A DNA stretch of 64,000 nucleotides from SH-MAG3 sp035461245 (GCA_035461245.1 DATHVP010000100.1:1-64000), one strand, 5' to 3'; shown: positions 39,470 through 48,135, counted from the first letter of the stretch. Translations and numbers: made by a program. Notes: generated by a model not told the origin, from the letters alone.

Positions 39470-40581
39470 GACCCCGGTTCCTCCAGCCAGCGGGACCAGG
39501 CGAGGCCGCCATTGCCCTCGCGGTCGAAGTGGTGGACGCTGAGCAGGGCACCACCGCCCCGCATGATGTCCAGGCGGATGAAGCCGATGCGGTTGTGGGC
39601 GCTGAAGTAGCTCTCCCGCATGTGCACGGAGCAGGTAGCCTTGGAGTACGAGCCCGCGCCGCTGACGACGAGGTACCGCGCCTCCGGCGGCCCGCGTAGC
39701 ACCTGCAGGTTGTGGTCGTGGCCCGCGGCGTAGATGAAGGGCGGGTTCTCCTCGAACGCCGCCGTCAGCGAGTCGCGCATCGTGCGGTTCGCCGACGAAA
39801 GGATGTCCTGCGGGCTGCCGGCCCAACGGTTGAACGGGGCCGTGATGCCGCAGTAGCCGCCGTGCTTGCCACCGGTCATGAGCGGGTGGTGGCCGGTCAC
39901 AATGACGATCTGGCCGGGCATGGTCGGCCGGACCTGCTGGCGCAGGACGTCCGTGGCGGTGTGCACGTCCGTCGGGCAGTCGGACAGCTCGTCCTCCACC
40001 AGGTAGGAATGCAGCCACCAGTGCGTGTCAACCATGATGAGGCGCACGCGACCGGCATCCAACGCCACCGGGCCGGGGCACCCGTTCTCGGGCAGCAGCC
40101 GCACGTCCCGGCCCTCCGCCAGCTCCGTGATGAGCGCTTCCTGCCGGCGGATGGCGTACAGACCCGACGGGCCCGACGAGGCCCAGTCATGGTTGCCCGG
40201 CACGAAGATGCCGCGGGCGCCGTGCGGCACCGCCCGTACCTGCTCGCGCAGGCGACGCACAGCGTCGGGATAATCCGGCGCCGCTGGATCAGGGATGCCG
40301 TCGGGATAGATGTTGTCGCCCAGGAACAGGATCACCGTCCGCCCCGGCGCCGCCGCGGCGTGGGCGTAAAGGGAATCCAGCGGCGCGCCGGGGTCCCGTG
40401 GGTCCGGCTCGCCGGCATCGCCGATGAACAGCACCGTCATCTCGATGTCGTCGGGTTCCGCCACCGCCGGCGTGCTGTGCAGGGAGCAGCCGGCACCTGC
40501 CACCAGCGCTGTCGAGAGCGCTGCCGCGAGAGCTGGACCGACGCGCCAGTATGCGCGGCCGGCCCTGAGTCCGTCAGTCAC
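39466..40581 (-). CDS. Calcineurin-like metallophosphoesterase, lipoprotein
   Basis: A 371-residue lipoprotein (LVAGAGC, about C32). All five metallophosphoesterase blocks are present: FIGDAGEPD, FLGDNIYPDG, VPGNHDW, TGHHPL and AGHDHNLQ. The domain resembles purple acid phosphatase-like and Bacteroidota-type secreted phosphatases. It probably releases phosphate from esters in the periplasm. GTG 40579-40581 has GGAGG 8 bases upstream and yields a clean lipoprotein signal. First gene of the minus-strand phosphoester run. Confidence 0.85.
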   Translation of the reverse strand: MTDGLRAGRAYWRVGPALAAALSTALVAGAGCSLHSTPAVAEPDDIEMTVLFIGDAGEPDPRDPGAPLDSLYAHAAAAPGRTVILFLGDNIYPDGIPDPAAPDYPDAVRRLREQVRAVPHGARGIFVPGNHDWASSGPSGLYAIRRQEALITELAEGRDVRLLPENGCPGPVALDAGRVRLIMVDTHWWLHSYLVEDELSDCPTDVHTATDVLRQQVRPTMPGQIVIVTGHHPLMTGGKHGGYCGITAPFNRWAGSPQDILSSANRTMRDSLTAAFEENPPFIYAAGHDHNLQVLRGPPEARYLVVSGAGSYSKATCSVHMRESYFSAHNRIGFIRLDIMRGGGALLSVHHFDREGNGGLAWSRWLEEPGS

Positions 40582-40626
40582 GAAGACGCCTCCATCAACT
40601 TGTTTGACCCGGAGCAGCAGCAGGTC

Positions 40627-40683
40627 TCGTGCCTCGCGGCACGGGGTCGTGCCTCGCGGCACGGGGTCGTGCCTCGGCACGGG
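40627..40683. repeat. 20-bp palindromic tandem repeat (2.9 copies)
   Basis: The unit TCGTGCCTCGCGGCACGGGG is repeated at 40627-40646 and 40647-40666, and a shorter third copy starts at 40667. Each unit contains a self-complementary GTGCC-TCGC-GGCAC stem-loop. It lies in the divergent region between the metallophosphoesterase and selenoprotein-like genes. Confidence 0.85.
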
Positions 40684-40728
40684 TGTATGGTGTATGGGGA
40701 TGGTGTATGGGGATGGTGTATGGTGGGG
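40684..40728. repeat. 13-bp tandem repeat TGTATGGGGATGG
   Basis: Full copies at 40691-40703 and 40704-40716, with partial copies on each side (40684-40690, 40717-40728). The same motif recurs, inverted, at 57267-57289. Confidence 0.85.
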
Positions 40729-40820
40729 CACTGGCGGCGGCGGGGCAGTCGGGGCTACCATGGATCTGGCAGCGTCGGGCGGCAGCCCGGCATCCGACAC
40801 CCAACGGCACGGGAGGCAGA

Positions 40821-41402
40821 GTGAGGCGGATATTCGCAGCGGGCCTGCTGGCCGGCGCCCTCGTCGCGGCTTGGCCGGCGGACGTCAGGGCACAGCAGCC
40901 GGAGCAGGCCTTCCTGCCCGTGGGGACCCTGGCACCGGACGTCAGCTTCACGGGCGCGACGCGCTACGGCATGCTGGCAGAGCCCGTCCGGCTGAGCCAG
41001 TTCCACGGGCAGACCGTTGTCATCGCGTTCTTCTTCAGGGCACGGTCCCCTGGCTGAACGGTGCAAATGGAAGCGTACCGTGATCAGTACGCTCAGCTTT
41101 TCCATGGCGGGAGAAACGTTGTTCTCATCGCCCTCAGCGCCGACCCGACGGACGACCTCGTCTCGTGGGCGGCAGACGGTCATTTTCCGTTCCTGTTCGG
41201 CAGCGATCCGGGCAGTCCCGTCTACGCCGCCTTCGGCGGCAGCCCGCGGGACACGGGAACGGCAGGCAGCAGGGCCGTCATCGTCATCGGGCCGGACGGC
41301 CGGATCGCCCATGTGATCCCCACGTTCCGGCAGGTGGACCCGGAGGCGTACGAGGAACTCGGCGCCGCCATCGACCGGGTGACGCCGAGGCACGACCACT
41401 GA
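40821..41402 (+). CDS. Exported peroxiredoxin, probable selenoprotein (in-frame TGA, Sec79)
   Basis: A 193-residue protein if the TGA at 41055-41057 is read through. A signal peptide ends at about VRA-QQ (residues 24/25). The redoxin domain follows: LPVGTLAPDVSF, then AFFFRARSPG-TGA-TVQMEAYRDQY. In Bcp/AhpC-type peroxiredoxins this position is the peroxidatic cysteine (pattern FYPxxxTPGCTxxxxxFRD); one base separates TGC from TGA. Both sides are in one frame, and downstream conservation continues to the end (IALSADPTDDLVSW, SRAVIVIGPDGRIAHV). No resolving cysteine is seen. GTG 40821 has GGGAGG upstream. Alternatives: a nonsense mutation making a pseudogene, or a base error; the stem-loop after the TGA argues for selenocysteine. 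Confidence 0.75.
41072..41093 (+). promoter_or_regulatory. Candidate bacterial SECIS stem-loop
   Basis: AGCGTAC (41072-41078) and GTACGCT (41087-41093) form a perfect 7-bp stem with the 8-base loop CGTGATCA. The stem begins 14 bases after the TGA, and the loop contains GT at bases 23-24 after the TGA; bacterial SECIS elements lie just downstream of UGA and carry a G-U in the apical loop. Part of the symmetry could come from the coding sequence itself. Confidence 0.6.
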
Positions 41403-41464
41403 GTCTGGTGGCCGGAGCGGGCCCTGCGGCGCGATCGCGCCAGTAGCCACACAACGAGGCGAAT

Positions 41465-41500
41465 GGCGGGCGGGCTCCCCTTGCAGGGGGCTCGCCCGCC
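41465..41500. terminator. Strong hairpin between convergent genes
   Basis: GGCGGGCG (41465-41472) pairs with CGCCCGCC (41493-41500), extended inward by GC and CCCC/GGGG pairs around a TTGCA loop with one bulge. It lies between the peroxiredoxin stop and the SGNH gene stop. Confidence 0.65.
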
Positions 41501-41542
41501 GTCCGTCGCCCGCCGCATGTCGCCCGCCGTGCAGAACACCCC

Positions 41543-42250
41543 CTACCCCGCCACTTCCTGCAGCCGCGCCGCCACGGCCGGCGGCAGCTCGACCATACCG
41601 CCGTCGGGCAGGTGCAGCACTGCGGGCAGCCCTGTCGTCGTCGCGCCGGTGAGGAAGCGCCACGTCACCAGCGCGGTGAGGTACGACCCGAAGGTGGAGG
41701 GATAGATGTCGCTGCTGTAGAGGTTGATGTCGGGATGCTCCGCCACCACGCGTTGCCAGGCATCGCCCACAGGGATGAGGGGCACGCCGGTGGCGGCGGA
41801 CACCGACGTCGCGTGCTGGCGGATGACGTCGAACCAGGACGCGTCCGACTTCGGCGCCCACACCAGCATGAGCGCCACCTGCGCGCCTGGGGCGGCATCG
41901 CGGAAGCGACCGACATAGTCCTCCAGGTAGTCCCGGCCCTCGCCGGAGACGACGGCGACGTCCTGCAGGATCACCACGTCCCACGGCCCGTCCTGCTCCA
42001 GCACGCCCTGCGTCTGGTCCGAGTCCCAGTGGTCCCGGAGCATGCGACCCGGTATGGCCAGCGACCGGACCTCCAGCCGTCGCACCGGCGCGGCCGTGGC
42101 CAGGGCGGCGGTGATGGCAGGAACGTCGTCCAGGGCGATGAGGCTGTTGCCGATGAAGAGCACGCGCAGCGGCCGGTCCGAGCCGGGGCCGGACGGCGAC
42201 CCGCAGGCCAGGGCGAACGCCGTCGCAAGCAGGACGGCAATGCGCAACAT
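41543..42250 (-). CDS. SGNH/GDSL-like lipoprotein, catalytic histidine not found
   Basis: A 235-residue lipoprotein (FALACGS, about C16). The SGNH hydrolase fold is indicated by block I LFIGNSLIALDD and by DVVILQDVAV. The C-terminal block of relatives reads LYxxDGxHPSxxGxYLAA with the catalytic aspartate and histidine; here it is LYSSDIYPSTFGSYLTA: one residue shorter and with tyrosine in place of histidine. The protein may be inactive or use another base. ATG 42248-42250 is the start; an ATG 45 bases earlier would overlap the FAD gene. Cotranscription with the FAD dehydrogenase is likely. Confidence 0.7.
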   Translation of the reverse strand: MLRIAVLLATAFALACGSPSGPGSDRPLRVLFIGNSLIALDDVPAITAALATAAPVRRLEVRSLAIPGRMLRDHWDSDQTQGVLEQDGPWDVVILQDVAVVSGEGRDYLEDYVGRFRDAAPGAQVALMLVWAPKSDASWFDVIRQHATSVSAATGVPLIPVGDAWQRVVAEHPDINLYSSDIYPSTFGSYLTALVTWRFLTGATTTGLPAVLHLPDGGMVELPPAVAARLQEVAG

Positions 42251-42285
42251 GGCACAGCGCGGCCCTGCGCGGCGCGCCACGGGGG

Positions 42286-43959
42286 CTACGCGCATGCCGC
42301 GGCCGCCGATCGGCCCGCCACGCGGCCGCCAAAGATGCAGCCGCCCAGGAACGTGCCCTCCAGCGACCGGTACCCGTGCATGCCGCCGCCGCCGAAGCCC
42401 GCCACCTCGCCGGCGGCGTAGAGGCCGGGCATCGGCTCGCCGCGCCTGCCCAGCACCCGCGCCTGCAGGTCGGTCTCGAGCCCGCCCAGCGACTTGCGCG
42501 TCAGGATGTTCAGGCGCACGGCGACGAGGGGGCCGTGGGCGGGATGGAGGATGGGCGCTGGCGTGGCAACGCGCACCAGCCGCTCGCTGAGGACGCGTCG
42601 CGCATCACGCACGATGGCGAGCTGCGGGTCCTTGCCCGCCACGTTGCGGACCTGCGCGTCCCGGTCGTGCACTTCGCGGGCGACGATGTCGTAGTCCACG
42701 CGCTCGTCGCCGATGAGCGCGTTCATCCCTTCCACGAGCTCGCGGAGCGTGCGGCGGACGACGAAGTCCGCGCCGTGATCCATGAACGCCTGCACCGGCG
42801 CCTGCACCGCACGACCGAGGCGACGCAGCGTGAGGCGCATGTCGCGACCGGTAAGATCGGGGTTCTGCTCGCTGCCGGACAGGGCGAACTCGCGCTTGAT
42901 GATGACGCGGTTCAGCAGGAACCACGTGTGCGGCCAGTTGCGCGTCGTGATGTGCTGCAGCGTGCCCAGCGTGTCGGCGCCGGGAATGTTCGGGAACGGC
43001 AGGCGCCGGCCGGTGGGGTCCAGCCACAGGCTGCTCGGGCCCGGCAGGATGCGGATACCGTGGCCCCGCCAGATGCCATTCCAGTTGCGGAGGCCCTCCG
43101 TGTAATGCCACATGCGGTCCTGGTTGATGAGCCGCGCGCCCTGCTCGACCACCGCCTCCTGCAGCAGTCCGTCCACATGCGCCGGCACGCCCGTGAGCAT
43201 GAACGCCGGCGCGTCGCCCAGCCGGTCCACCGGCCAGTGGCGGCGCACCAGGTCGTGGTTTCCACCGATCCCGCCTGACGTGATGATGACGGCCTGGCCG
43301 TGCAGCGTGAAGTCCGCGACGACGTCCCTGCCCGATGCGACGCCGCGCCCGGCGTTCGTCGGCGCCAGCACGTCGCCATGCACGCCGACGACGACGCCGT
43401 CGCGCAGCACCAGCTCACGCACACGATGACGGAACCGGAACGCCAGCCGGCCGGCGCGCTCGTGCTCGCGCACACGTCGCACGAACGGCTCGAGCACCGC
43501 GGGGCCGGTGCCCCACGTGACATGGAAGCGCGGCACGCTGTTGCCCGGACCGCCGGCCCCCGCCGCGCCCCGTTCCGCCCAGCCCACGGCCGGGAAGAAG
43601 CGCATGCCCTGGCCGTACAGCCACGCCCGCTTCTCCCCCGCCGCGAAGTCCAGGTATGCGTCCGCCCAGCGCCGCGGCCAGTGATCCTCATCGCGGTGGA
43701 AGCCGGCGGTGGCGTGCCAGTCGCGGGAAGCCAGGTCGGGGGAATCGCGGATGCCCAGGCGGCGCTGCTCCGGTGAGTTGATGAAGAACAGCCCGCCGAA
43801 CGACCAGAACGCCTGCCCGCCCAGGCTCTGCTCACCCTCCTGGTCCACGACCACCACGCGACGGCCTGCGTCGGCCGCTTCCGCCGCCGCCACCAGGCCC
43901 GCCAGGCCGGCCCCGACGACAATCATGTCCGTGTCCTGCTCGCTCCCGGGCATGCTCAT
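42286..43959 (-). CDS. FAD-binding dehydrogenase (fumarate reductase/KstD-like)
   Basis: A 557-residue flavoprotein. The N-terminal dinucleotide motif IVVGAGLAGLVAAAEAA, the aspartate-ended strand VVVVDQE and SLGGQAFWSFGGLFF are typical; the C-terminus has LYAAGEVAGFGGGGMHGYRSLEGTFLG, placing the protein in the FAD-binding dehydrogenase group related to 3-ketosteroid dehydrogenase and fumarate reductase flavoprotein. No signal peptide, so cytoplasmic. Substrate unknown. Start ATG 43957-43959 (a second ATG at 43953). Confidence 0.88.
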   Translation of the reverse strand: MSMPGSEQDTDMIVVGAGLAGLVAAAEAADAGRRVVVVDQEGEQSLGGQAFWSFGGLFFINSPEQRRLGIRDSPDLASRDWHATAGFHRDEDHWPRRWADAYLDFAAGEKRAWLYGQGMRFFPAVGWAERGAAGAGGPGNSVPRFHVTWGTGPAVLEPFVRRVREHERAGRLAFRFRHRVRELVLRDGVVVGVHGDVLAPTNAGRGVASGRDVVADFTLHGQAVIITSGGIGGNHDLVRRHWPVDRLGDAPAFMLTGVPAHVDGLLQEAVVEQGARLINQDRMWHYTEGLRNWNGIWRGHGIRILPGPSSLWLDPTGRRLPFPNIPGADTLGTLQHITTRNWPHTWFLLNRVIIKREFALSGSEQNPDLTGRDMRLTLRRLGRAVQAPVQAFMDHGADFVVRRTLRELVEGMNALIGDERVDYDIVAREVHDRDAQVRNVAGKDPQLAIVRDARRVLSERLVRVATPAPILHPAHGPLVAVRLNILTRKSLGGLETDLQARVLGRRGEPMPGLYAAGEVAGFGGGGMHGYRSLEGTFLGGCIFGGRVAGRSAAAACA

Positions 43960-44061
43960 CGGTACGGCGCCGCGGGTGCGGTGTCAACGGCGGCGTGAAG
44001 CGAGCGACGGCCGTGGGCGGCGCACTACCCTGCCTCGGGCGACTTCACGCATGGGCGAACG

Positions 44062-46986
44062 TCAGGTCGCCCGCATGTCATCGCCCGGTGTGACTGCCGG
44101 CAGGGTGAAGTAGAAGGTGGCGCCGGCGCCGCTGTGGCTTTCTGCCCAGATGCGTCCGCCGTGGGCCTCGACGATGCCCCTGGCGATGGCCAGACCGAGG
44201 CCGACGCCGCGGCGGTCGCCCTTGCGGGCCTGCCAGAAGCGATTGAAGACGTGGGGCAGGTTCTCCGGCGGGATGCCGGGCCCCGTGTCCGCGATCATGA
44301 ACCTGACGCCTGCCGTGTCGGCATCGACGCGGATGGTGACGGTCCCGTTCGCCGGCGTGAACTTGATGGCGTTGCCTCCGAGGTTCGAGAGCACGCGCAG
44401 CACCTGGTGGGCGTCCATGCGCACGGGTGGCAGGCCGGACTCCACCATGCACGAGAGCTGCACGGCCTTTTCAGCCGCCAGCGGCCTCAGCAGCGCATCG
44501 GCTTCGGCCACCAGTTCGGACAGGTCGTGTTCCCGGGGATCAATGGAGAAGCTGCGGGCCTCGATGCTGGACAGGTCCAGGAGGTCGCCGATCATCCGAT
44601 TCATCTGGGCCACGGACCGGTTGATGATCTCCAGCGGCCGGGTATGCGAGGAGCGGCGCTCGTCGCCTGCGTCCAGCAGCATGCCGGCACTGAGCTGGAT
44701 CAGGTTAAGCGGATTGCGCAGGTCGTGGGACACGATGCCGAGCACCTCGTCGCGGGCGCGAACCGCCTGCTGTGCCCTGCGGAACAGGAGGCCATGCTCG
44801 ACGGCCAGGGCGGCCTTGGCCGCCAGTTCCTGTGCCAGGATCAGGTCCGCTGCGCTGTAGTGCCGCTCCGACTCCGACATGGCCATGGTCATGGTGCCCA
44901 GTACGGCGTCATGGGCCGTCAGCGGCACGATCATGAGGGAGCGCACCCGGGTCTCTCGCAGCCGTCGGAGGTGCTCCGGATCCCGGCCGATGGCCTCGAG
45001 CATGGCGTCGGTGCATTCGGCGACGAGCACCGGCTCACGGGTACGCGCCACGCGTACGATGGCGTGGCGGTCGGGGTCATCATCCAGCGAGCGGTGCGTC
45101 CGTTGCAGCAGCGCCGGCTCGCGACCGGGATCCACGTGGGTTGCCGCGACCCGGTGAAGCATGCGGTCCTCATCCAGCAGGTCCAGGGTGCAGTAATCCG
45201 CCAGCGCGGGCACGACGAGGCGGGCCAGGCGGGCGAGGCCCGCTTCATGATCGAGGTTCTCGTCCAGCAGAGACGCTGCACGGGCGAGGAAAGCCTGCGC
45301 GTCCTCGGCGGCACGTCGCGTAGACACGTCCTGCATGGAACCGATGACGCGAGAGGCATTGCCATCGGCGTCCCGGGAGATGTGGCAGCAGTTGAGGACG
45401 GTGGCGTACACGCCGTCGCCCCGCAGGAAGCGGTGCTCGGTGGTCCACGTCTCGTTCATGGTTCCCAGCGCGGCGTGAAGGCCGCCGACTACGCGGGCGC
45501 GCTCCTCCGGATGGACGCGATCGTACCACCACTCAATGCGCGGCTTCATCTCTTCCGGCACGTAGCGCAGCATGCGGTAACTGTCCCCGTTCCAGAACAC
45601 GCTGCCCGATCTCACGTCCCAGTCCCAGATGGCGCTGTTCGTGGCATGCAGCACCAGCCGGTAGCGCTCCTCGTTCTTGCGCAGTGCCCGCTCCGTCCGA
45701 CGCCGCCCGGTGACGTCATGCGCGTTGACGATGGCCAGTGTCTCACCGTCGTGACCGTCAACCAGCTTGCCACGCAGTTCGACCGTGCGCCAGCCGTCCC
45801 GGCGATGGCGCAGTCGCAGTTCGAGCGGCTCCCCAAGCGCGCTCTGCTCGATGGCCTGCTGGAACGCCGCGCGGCTCTCGAAGATGTCGTCCGGGTGCAG
45901 GAACTCGCTCGCGCCGTGGCCCACCATCTCCTGCGGCCGGTAGCCGAGGACCCGGTTGACGGACGGGCTGATGTAGCGGATGATGTCCTTCTCATCCACG
46001 ACCTCGATGATGTCCCAGGCGTTCTCGATGAGGGACCGGAAATGCTCCTCCCGGCGGCGCAGGTTCTGCTCCGCCCGGCGCCTGCCGGTCATGTCCAGGA
46101 CGGTGGATATCACGGCGGGCCGGCCGTCCAGCTCGGTGCGCGTGCCGTGCGTCTCGAGGAGGACGACGGAGCCGTCGCGACGTCGTCCGCGGAACGAGTA
46201 GCGCATGCTGTCAATTTCGCCCGACAGCCGCTTTCGCATGTTCTCCGCCACCATCTCCCGGTCCTCTTCCAGCACGACGTCCAGGACGTCCGACATCTCG
46301 TACATCTGCTCCACCGTGTAGCCGAATATCTCGGCAAGCCGCGGATTGACATACCGGAAATAGTTGTCCTGGATCAGCGCGATACCCACCAGTGACTGTT
46401 CCACGAGTTGTCGGAACATGGGGGCCTCCAGCAGCAACCCGGCCATCAGTCCGTCGGCCCGTCGGGGACGCGAACCGATGCGCCGTTGTTCAAGGACGTG
46501 GTCAAAGTCCGCAGCCGCGCTGCCCGCAAGGTCCTGCAAGTCCCGCACGTCGTCCTCGGACCAGGTCCGAGAGCTGCCATCCAGTACTGCGAGCACGCCC
46601 GCTGCACCGCCACCGACACCGTGAACAGGCACTGCGACACACGCCTGCAGACCCGATGCAGCAGGGGCGACATCGGCACCGCCATGAATCACGAGTGGCT
46701 CGGACAGCGTGGCGATCTGCTCCTGGAGCGTGACGGGCAGGACCTGCAATTCGGGACCGCTGACGTCTTCGGGGAGACCAACGCTGCCCAGCACCCGCGC
46801 TTCGCCGTCCTGCACGAGGGTGAGTACCGCCGCCGGTGCGTGCAGCCGCTCGCACGCTGACACGACCACTTCGCGAAACCGGGTGAGCGCCGCGCTATCG
46901 GGCGATCCCTGAGTGTCAGCGGGCAGTACGGCCGGTTCGGGTCTGACTGTGGTTGCTGGGCCTGCGCGTTGAGGAATAGCCGACAT
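44062..46986 (-). CDS. GAF/PAS multisensor histidine kinase
   Basis: A 974-residue soluble kinase. Domain order: GAF (about 35-165), PAS (about 188-300), PAS (about 312-428), PAS-fold 3 with PAC (about 440-558), second GAF (about 565-735), HisKA with H754 in GIVSHDLRNPLN, and HATPase (NLGGNAIKFTP, DTGPGIPPENL, GVGLGLAIA). There are no membrane segments, so signals are cytoplasmic (redox, light or small ligands bound by PAS/GAF). No conserved bilin-type cysteine is evident. It is an orphan, with no response regulator adjacent. ATG 46984-46986. Confidence 0.9.
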   Translation of the reverse strand: MSAIPQRAGPATTVRPEPAVLPADTQGSPDSAALTRFREVVVSACERLHAPAAVLTLVQDGEARVLGSVGLPEDVSGPELQVLPVTLQEQIATLSEPLVIHGGADVAPAASGLQACVAVPVHGVGGGAAGVLAVLDGSSRTWSEDDVRDLQDLAGSAAADFDHVLEQRRIGSRPRRADGLMAGLLLEAPMFRQLVEQSLVGIALIQDNYFRYVNPRLAEIFGYTVEQMYEMSDVLDVVLEEDREMVAENMRKRLSGEIDSMRYSFRGRRRDGSVVLLETHGTRTELDGRPAVISTVLDMTGRRRAEQNLRRREEHFRSLIENAWDIIEVVDEKDIIRYISPSVNRVLGYRPQEMVGHGASEFLHPDDIFESRAAFQQAIEQSALGEPLELRLRHRRDGWRTVELRGKLVDGHDGETLAIVNAHDVTGRRRTERALRKNEERYRLVLHATNSAIWDWDVRSGSVFWNGDSYRMLRYVPEEMKPRIEWWYDRVHPEERARVVGGLHAALGTMNETWTTEHRFLRGDGVYATVLNCCHISRDADGNASRVIGSMQDVSTRRAAEDAQAFLARAASLLDENLDHEAGLARLARLVVPALADYCTLDLLDEDRMLHRVAATHVDPGREPALLQRTHRSLDDDPDRHAIVRVARTREPVLVAECTDAMLEAIGRDPEHLRRLRETRVRSLMIVPLTAHDAVLGTMTMAMSESERHYSAADLILAQELAAKAALAVEHGLLFRRAQQAVRARDEVLGIVSHDLRNPLNLIQLSAGMLLDAGDERRSSHTRPLEIINRSVAQMNRMIGDLLDLSSIEARSFSIDPREHDLSELVAEADALLRPLAAEKAVQLSCMVESGLPPVRMDAHQVLRVLSNLGGNAIKFTPANGTVTIRVDADTAGVRFMIADTGPGIPPENLPHVFNRFWQARKGDRRGVGLGLAIARGIVEAHGGRIWAESHSGAGATFYFTLPAVTPGDDMRAT

Positions 46987-47155
46987 GGTTCACCTGCCGC
47001 CCGGGACGCGACTCCGGCGCTCCGCTGATACCGTGGAGCTCGTCAGAGTCTCGACTCACTACACGTGCATTTCCCATTCCCCGCCACAATGTCGGCGACT
47101 GCGCCGCCTTTCATGACATCCGTGGCGCGGACGCATCACAGGATGCCGGATCGCA

Positions 47156-47260
47156 TCAGCCGTCGCGGTCGCGGATATCAATCGCCCGGCGCGGCGGCCC
47201 GTCCAGTTCCAGTACCCGATAGGGGCGCCGGGAATCCAGGCCGAGGACCCACGCCCACAT
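47156..47260 (-). CDS. Possible 34-residue small protein
   Basis: A short frame from ATG 47258-47260 to TGA 47156, starting 15 bases after the DUF4389 stop on the same strand. The product is MWAWVLGLDSRRPYRVLELD and 14 more, mostly charged, residues. It has no recognised relatives and a poor ribosome-binding site. The rest of the 288-bp gap between the histidine kinase and DUF4389 genes shows nothing. Confidence 0.2.
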   Translation of the reverse strand: MWAWVLGLDSRRPYRVLELDGPPRRAIDIRDRDG

Positions 47261-47274
47261 GGTCGGCTGACGGC

Positions 47275-47922
47275 TCAGGTCTTCAGCGAGAACGGCGGGT
47301 ACTCGTCGCGCAGCAGCAGCACGTACGTTTCCACGCGCACGGACCAGGCAAGTACGCCGAGTGCGAAGCCGTAGAGCGTCTCCGGGTAGCGGCCGGTGAA
47401 CAGGATGACCACCCAGGCCACGGCGGTGGTGAACGCCCACAGCACGTTGAGCACACCCAGCAGCAGGATGTGCGGCAGCGCGAGCAGGATGCGGAAGAAG
47501 ACCGTGAGGCGGTCCCGCTCCGCTGGCGGTTCGCCGATCTCCACGAACGCAGGGTACTCGCCGTCGCCCTCCCCAAACGGCGGGTACTCATCCCGCAGCA
47601 GCATGAGGTACGCCGTGGCGCGCACGCGCCAGCGGACGAAGAAGGCCGCGAAGCGCCACAGCATGTCTATGTGCGCGGCCGTGATGACGATAGCGAACCA
47701 CATGACGATGGTGGTCAGGAAGACGGCGTGCCCCAGGAGGCCGGCACTGCTGCTCCAGCTCCAGCCGTCGTCCCAGTTCCAGCCGACGCCCAGCCCGATG
47801 GCGGCGGGACCACCCACAAGGATGAGGTGCGGCAACGCGAGGAAGAAGCGGAACGCCGTGGTCAGGCGGTTGCGGTTCTCCGTGGCCGGCGCCACGTGGA
47901 CGGTGACGGGATACTCGGTCAT
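47275..47922 (-). CDS. DUF4389 membrane protein
   Basis: A 215-residue protein with four membrane helices arranged as a duplication: FRFFLALPHLILV and FRILLALPHILLLG begin the two halves, and YLMLLRDEYPPF and YVLLLRDEYPPFSL end them. This LPH...RDEYPPF pattern defines DUF4389, of unknown function. ATG 47920-47922 has GGGAG 6 bases upstream. Confidence 0.88.
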   Translation of the reverse strand: MTEYPVTVHVAPATENRNRLTTAFRFFLALPHLILVGGPAAIGLGVGWNWDDGWSWSSSAGLLGHAVFLTTIVMWFAIVITAAHIDMLWRFAAFFVRWRVRATAYLMLLRDEYPPFGEGDGEYPAFVEIGEPPAERDRLTVFFRILLALPHILLLGVLNVLWAFTTAVAWVVILFTGRYPETLYGFALGVLAWSVRVETYVLLLRDEYPPFSLKT

Positions 47923-48033
47923 GCGCACTCCCGGTGCGAGGAACGACGCTGTCTACCCATCCTTACGGGAGACGGCGCGTTTTGCTTCAGGGCCGCGCCG
48001 CATTTCAGGCCGGTGTGTCCGGCGCTACATCCT

Positions 48034-48073
48034 GTGCGTAATTGCGCAATTGCGCAATTGTGCAATTGTGCAC
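48034..48073. repeat. AATTG 8-bp repeat array, locus B
   Basis: Five 8-bp-spaced units ending in AATTG: GTGCGTAATTG, CGCAATTG, CGCAATTG, TGCAATTG, then TGCAC. It lies in the 213-bp gap between the DUF4389 start and the AddA-like gene stop. Confidence 0.85.
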
Positions 48074-48135
48074 GGCACCCGCAACCGCCAACGGAGGCCC
48101 GGGTGCGGGAGTCCCGGCCCCACCCTGCGAAGCGA

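Noticed and set aside
39470..40018. Extension of the small outer-membrane protein frame upstream through the metallophosphoesterase gene
   Set aside because: The region is fully accounted for by metallophosphoesterase motifs in another frame, and ATG 39469 has GGAGG and an ATGA overlap.
40627..40728. CRISPR-like array
   Set aside because: The repeats are directly tandem with no spacers and there are no cas genes nearby.
40821..41402. Two separate genes, or a frameshifted pseudogene, at the peroxiredoxin locus
   Set aside because: Both halves are in the same frame with only one TGA at the peroxidatic position, the second half has no start signal of its own, and no other damage is visible. 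A true nonsense mutation cannot be excluded without genome data.
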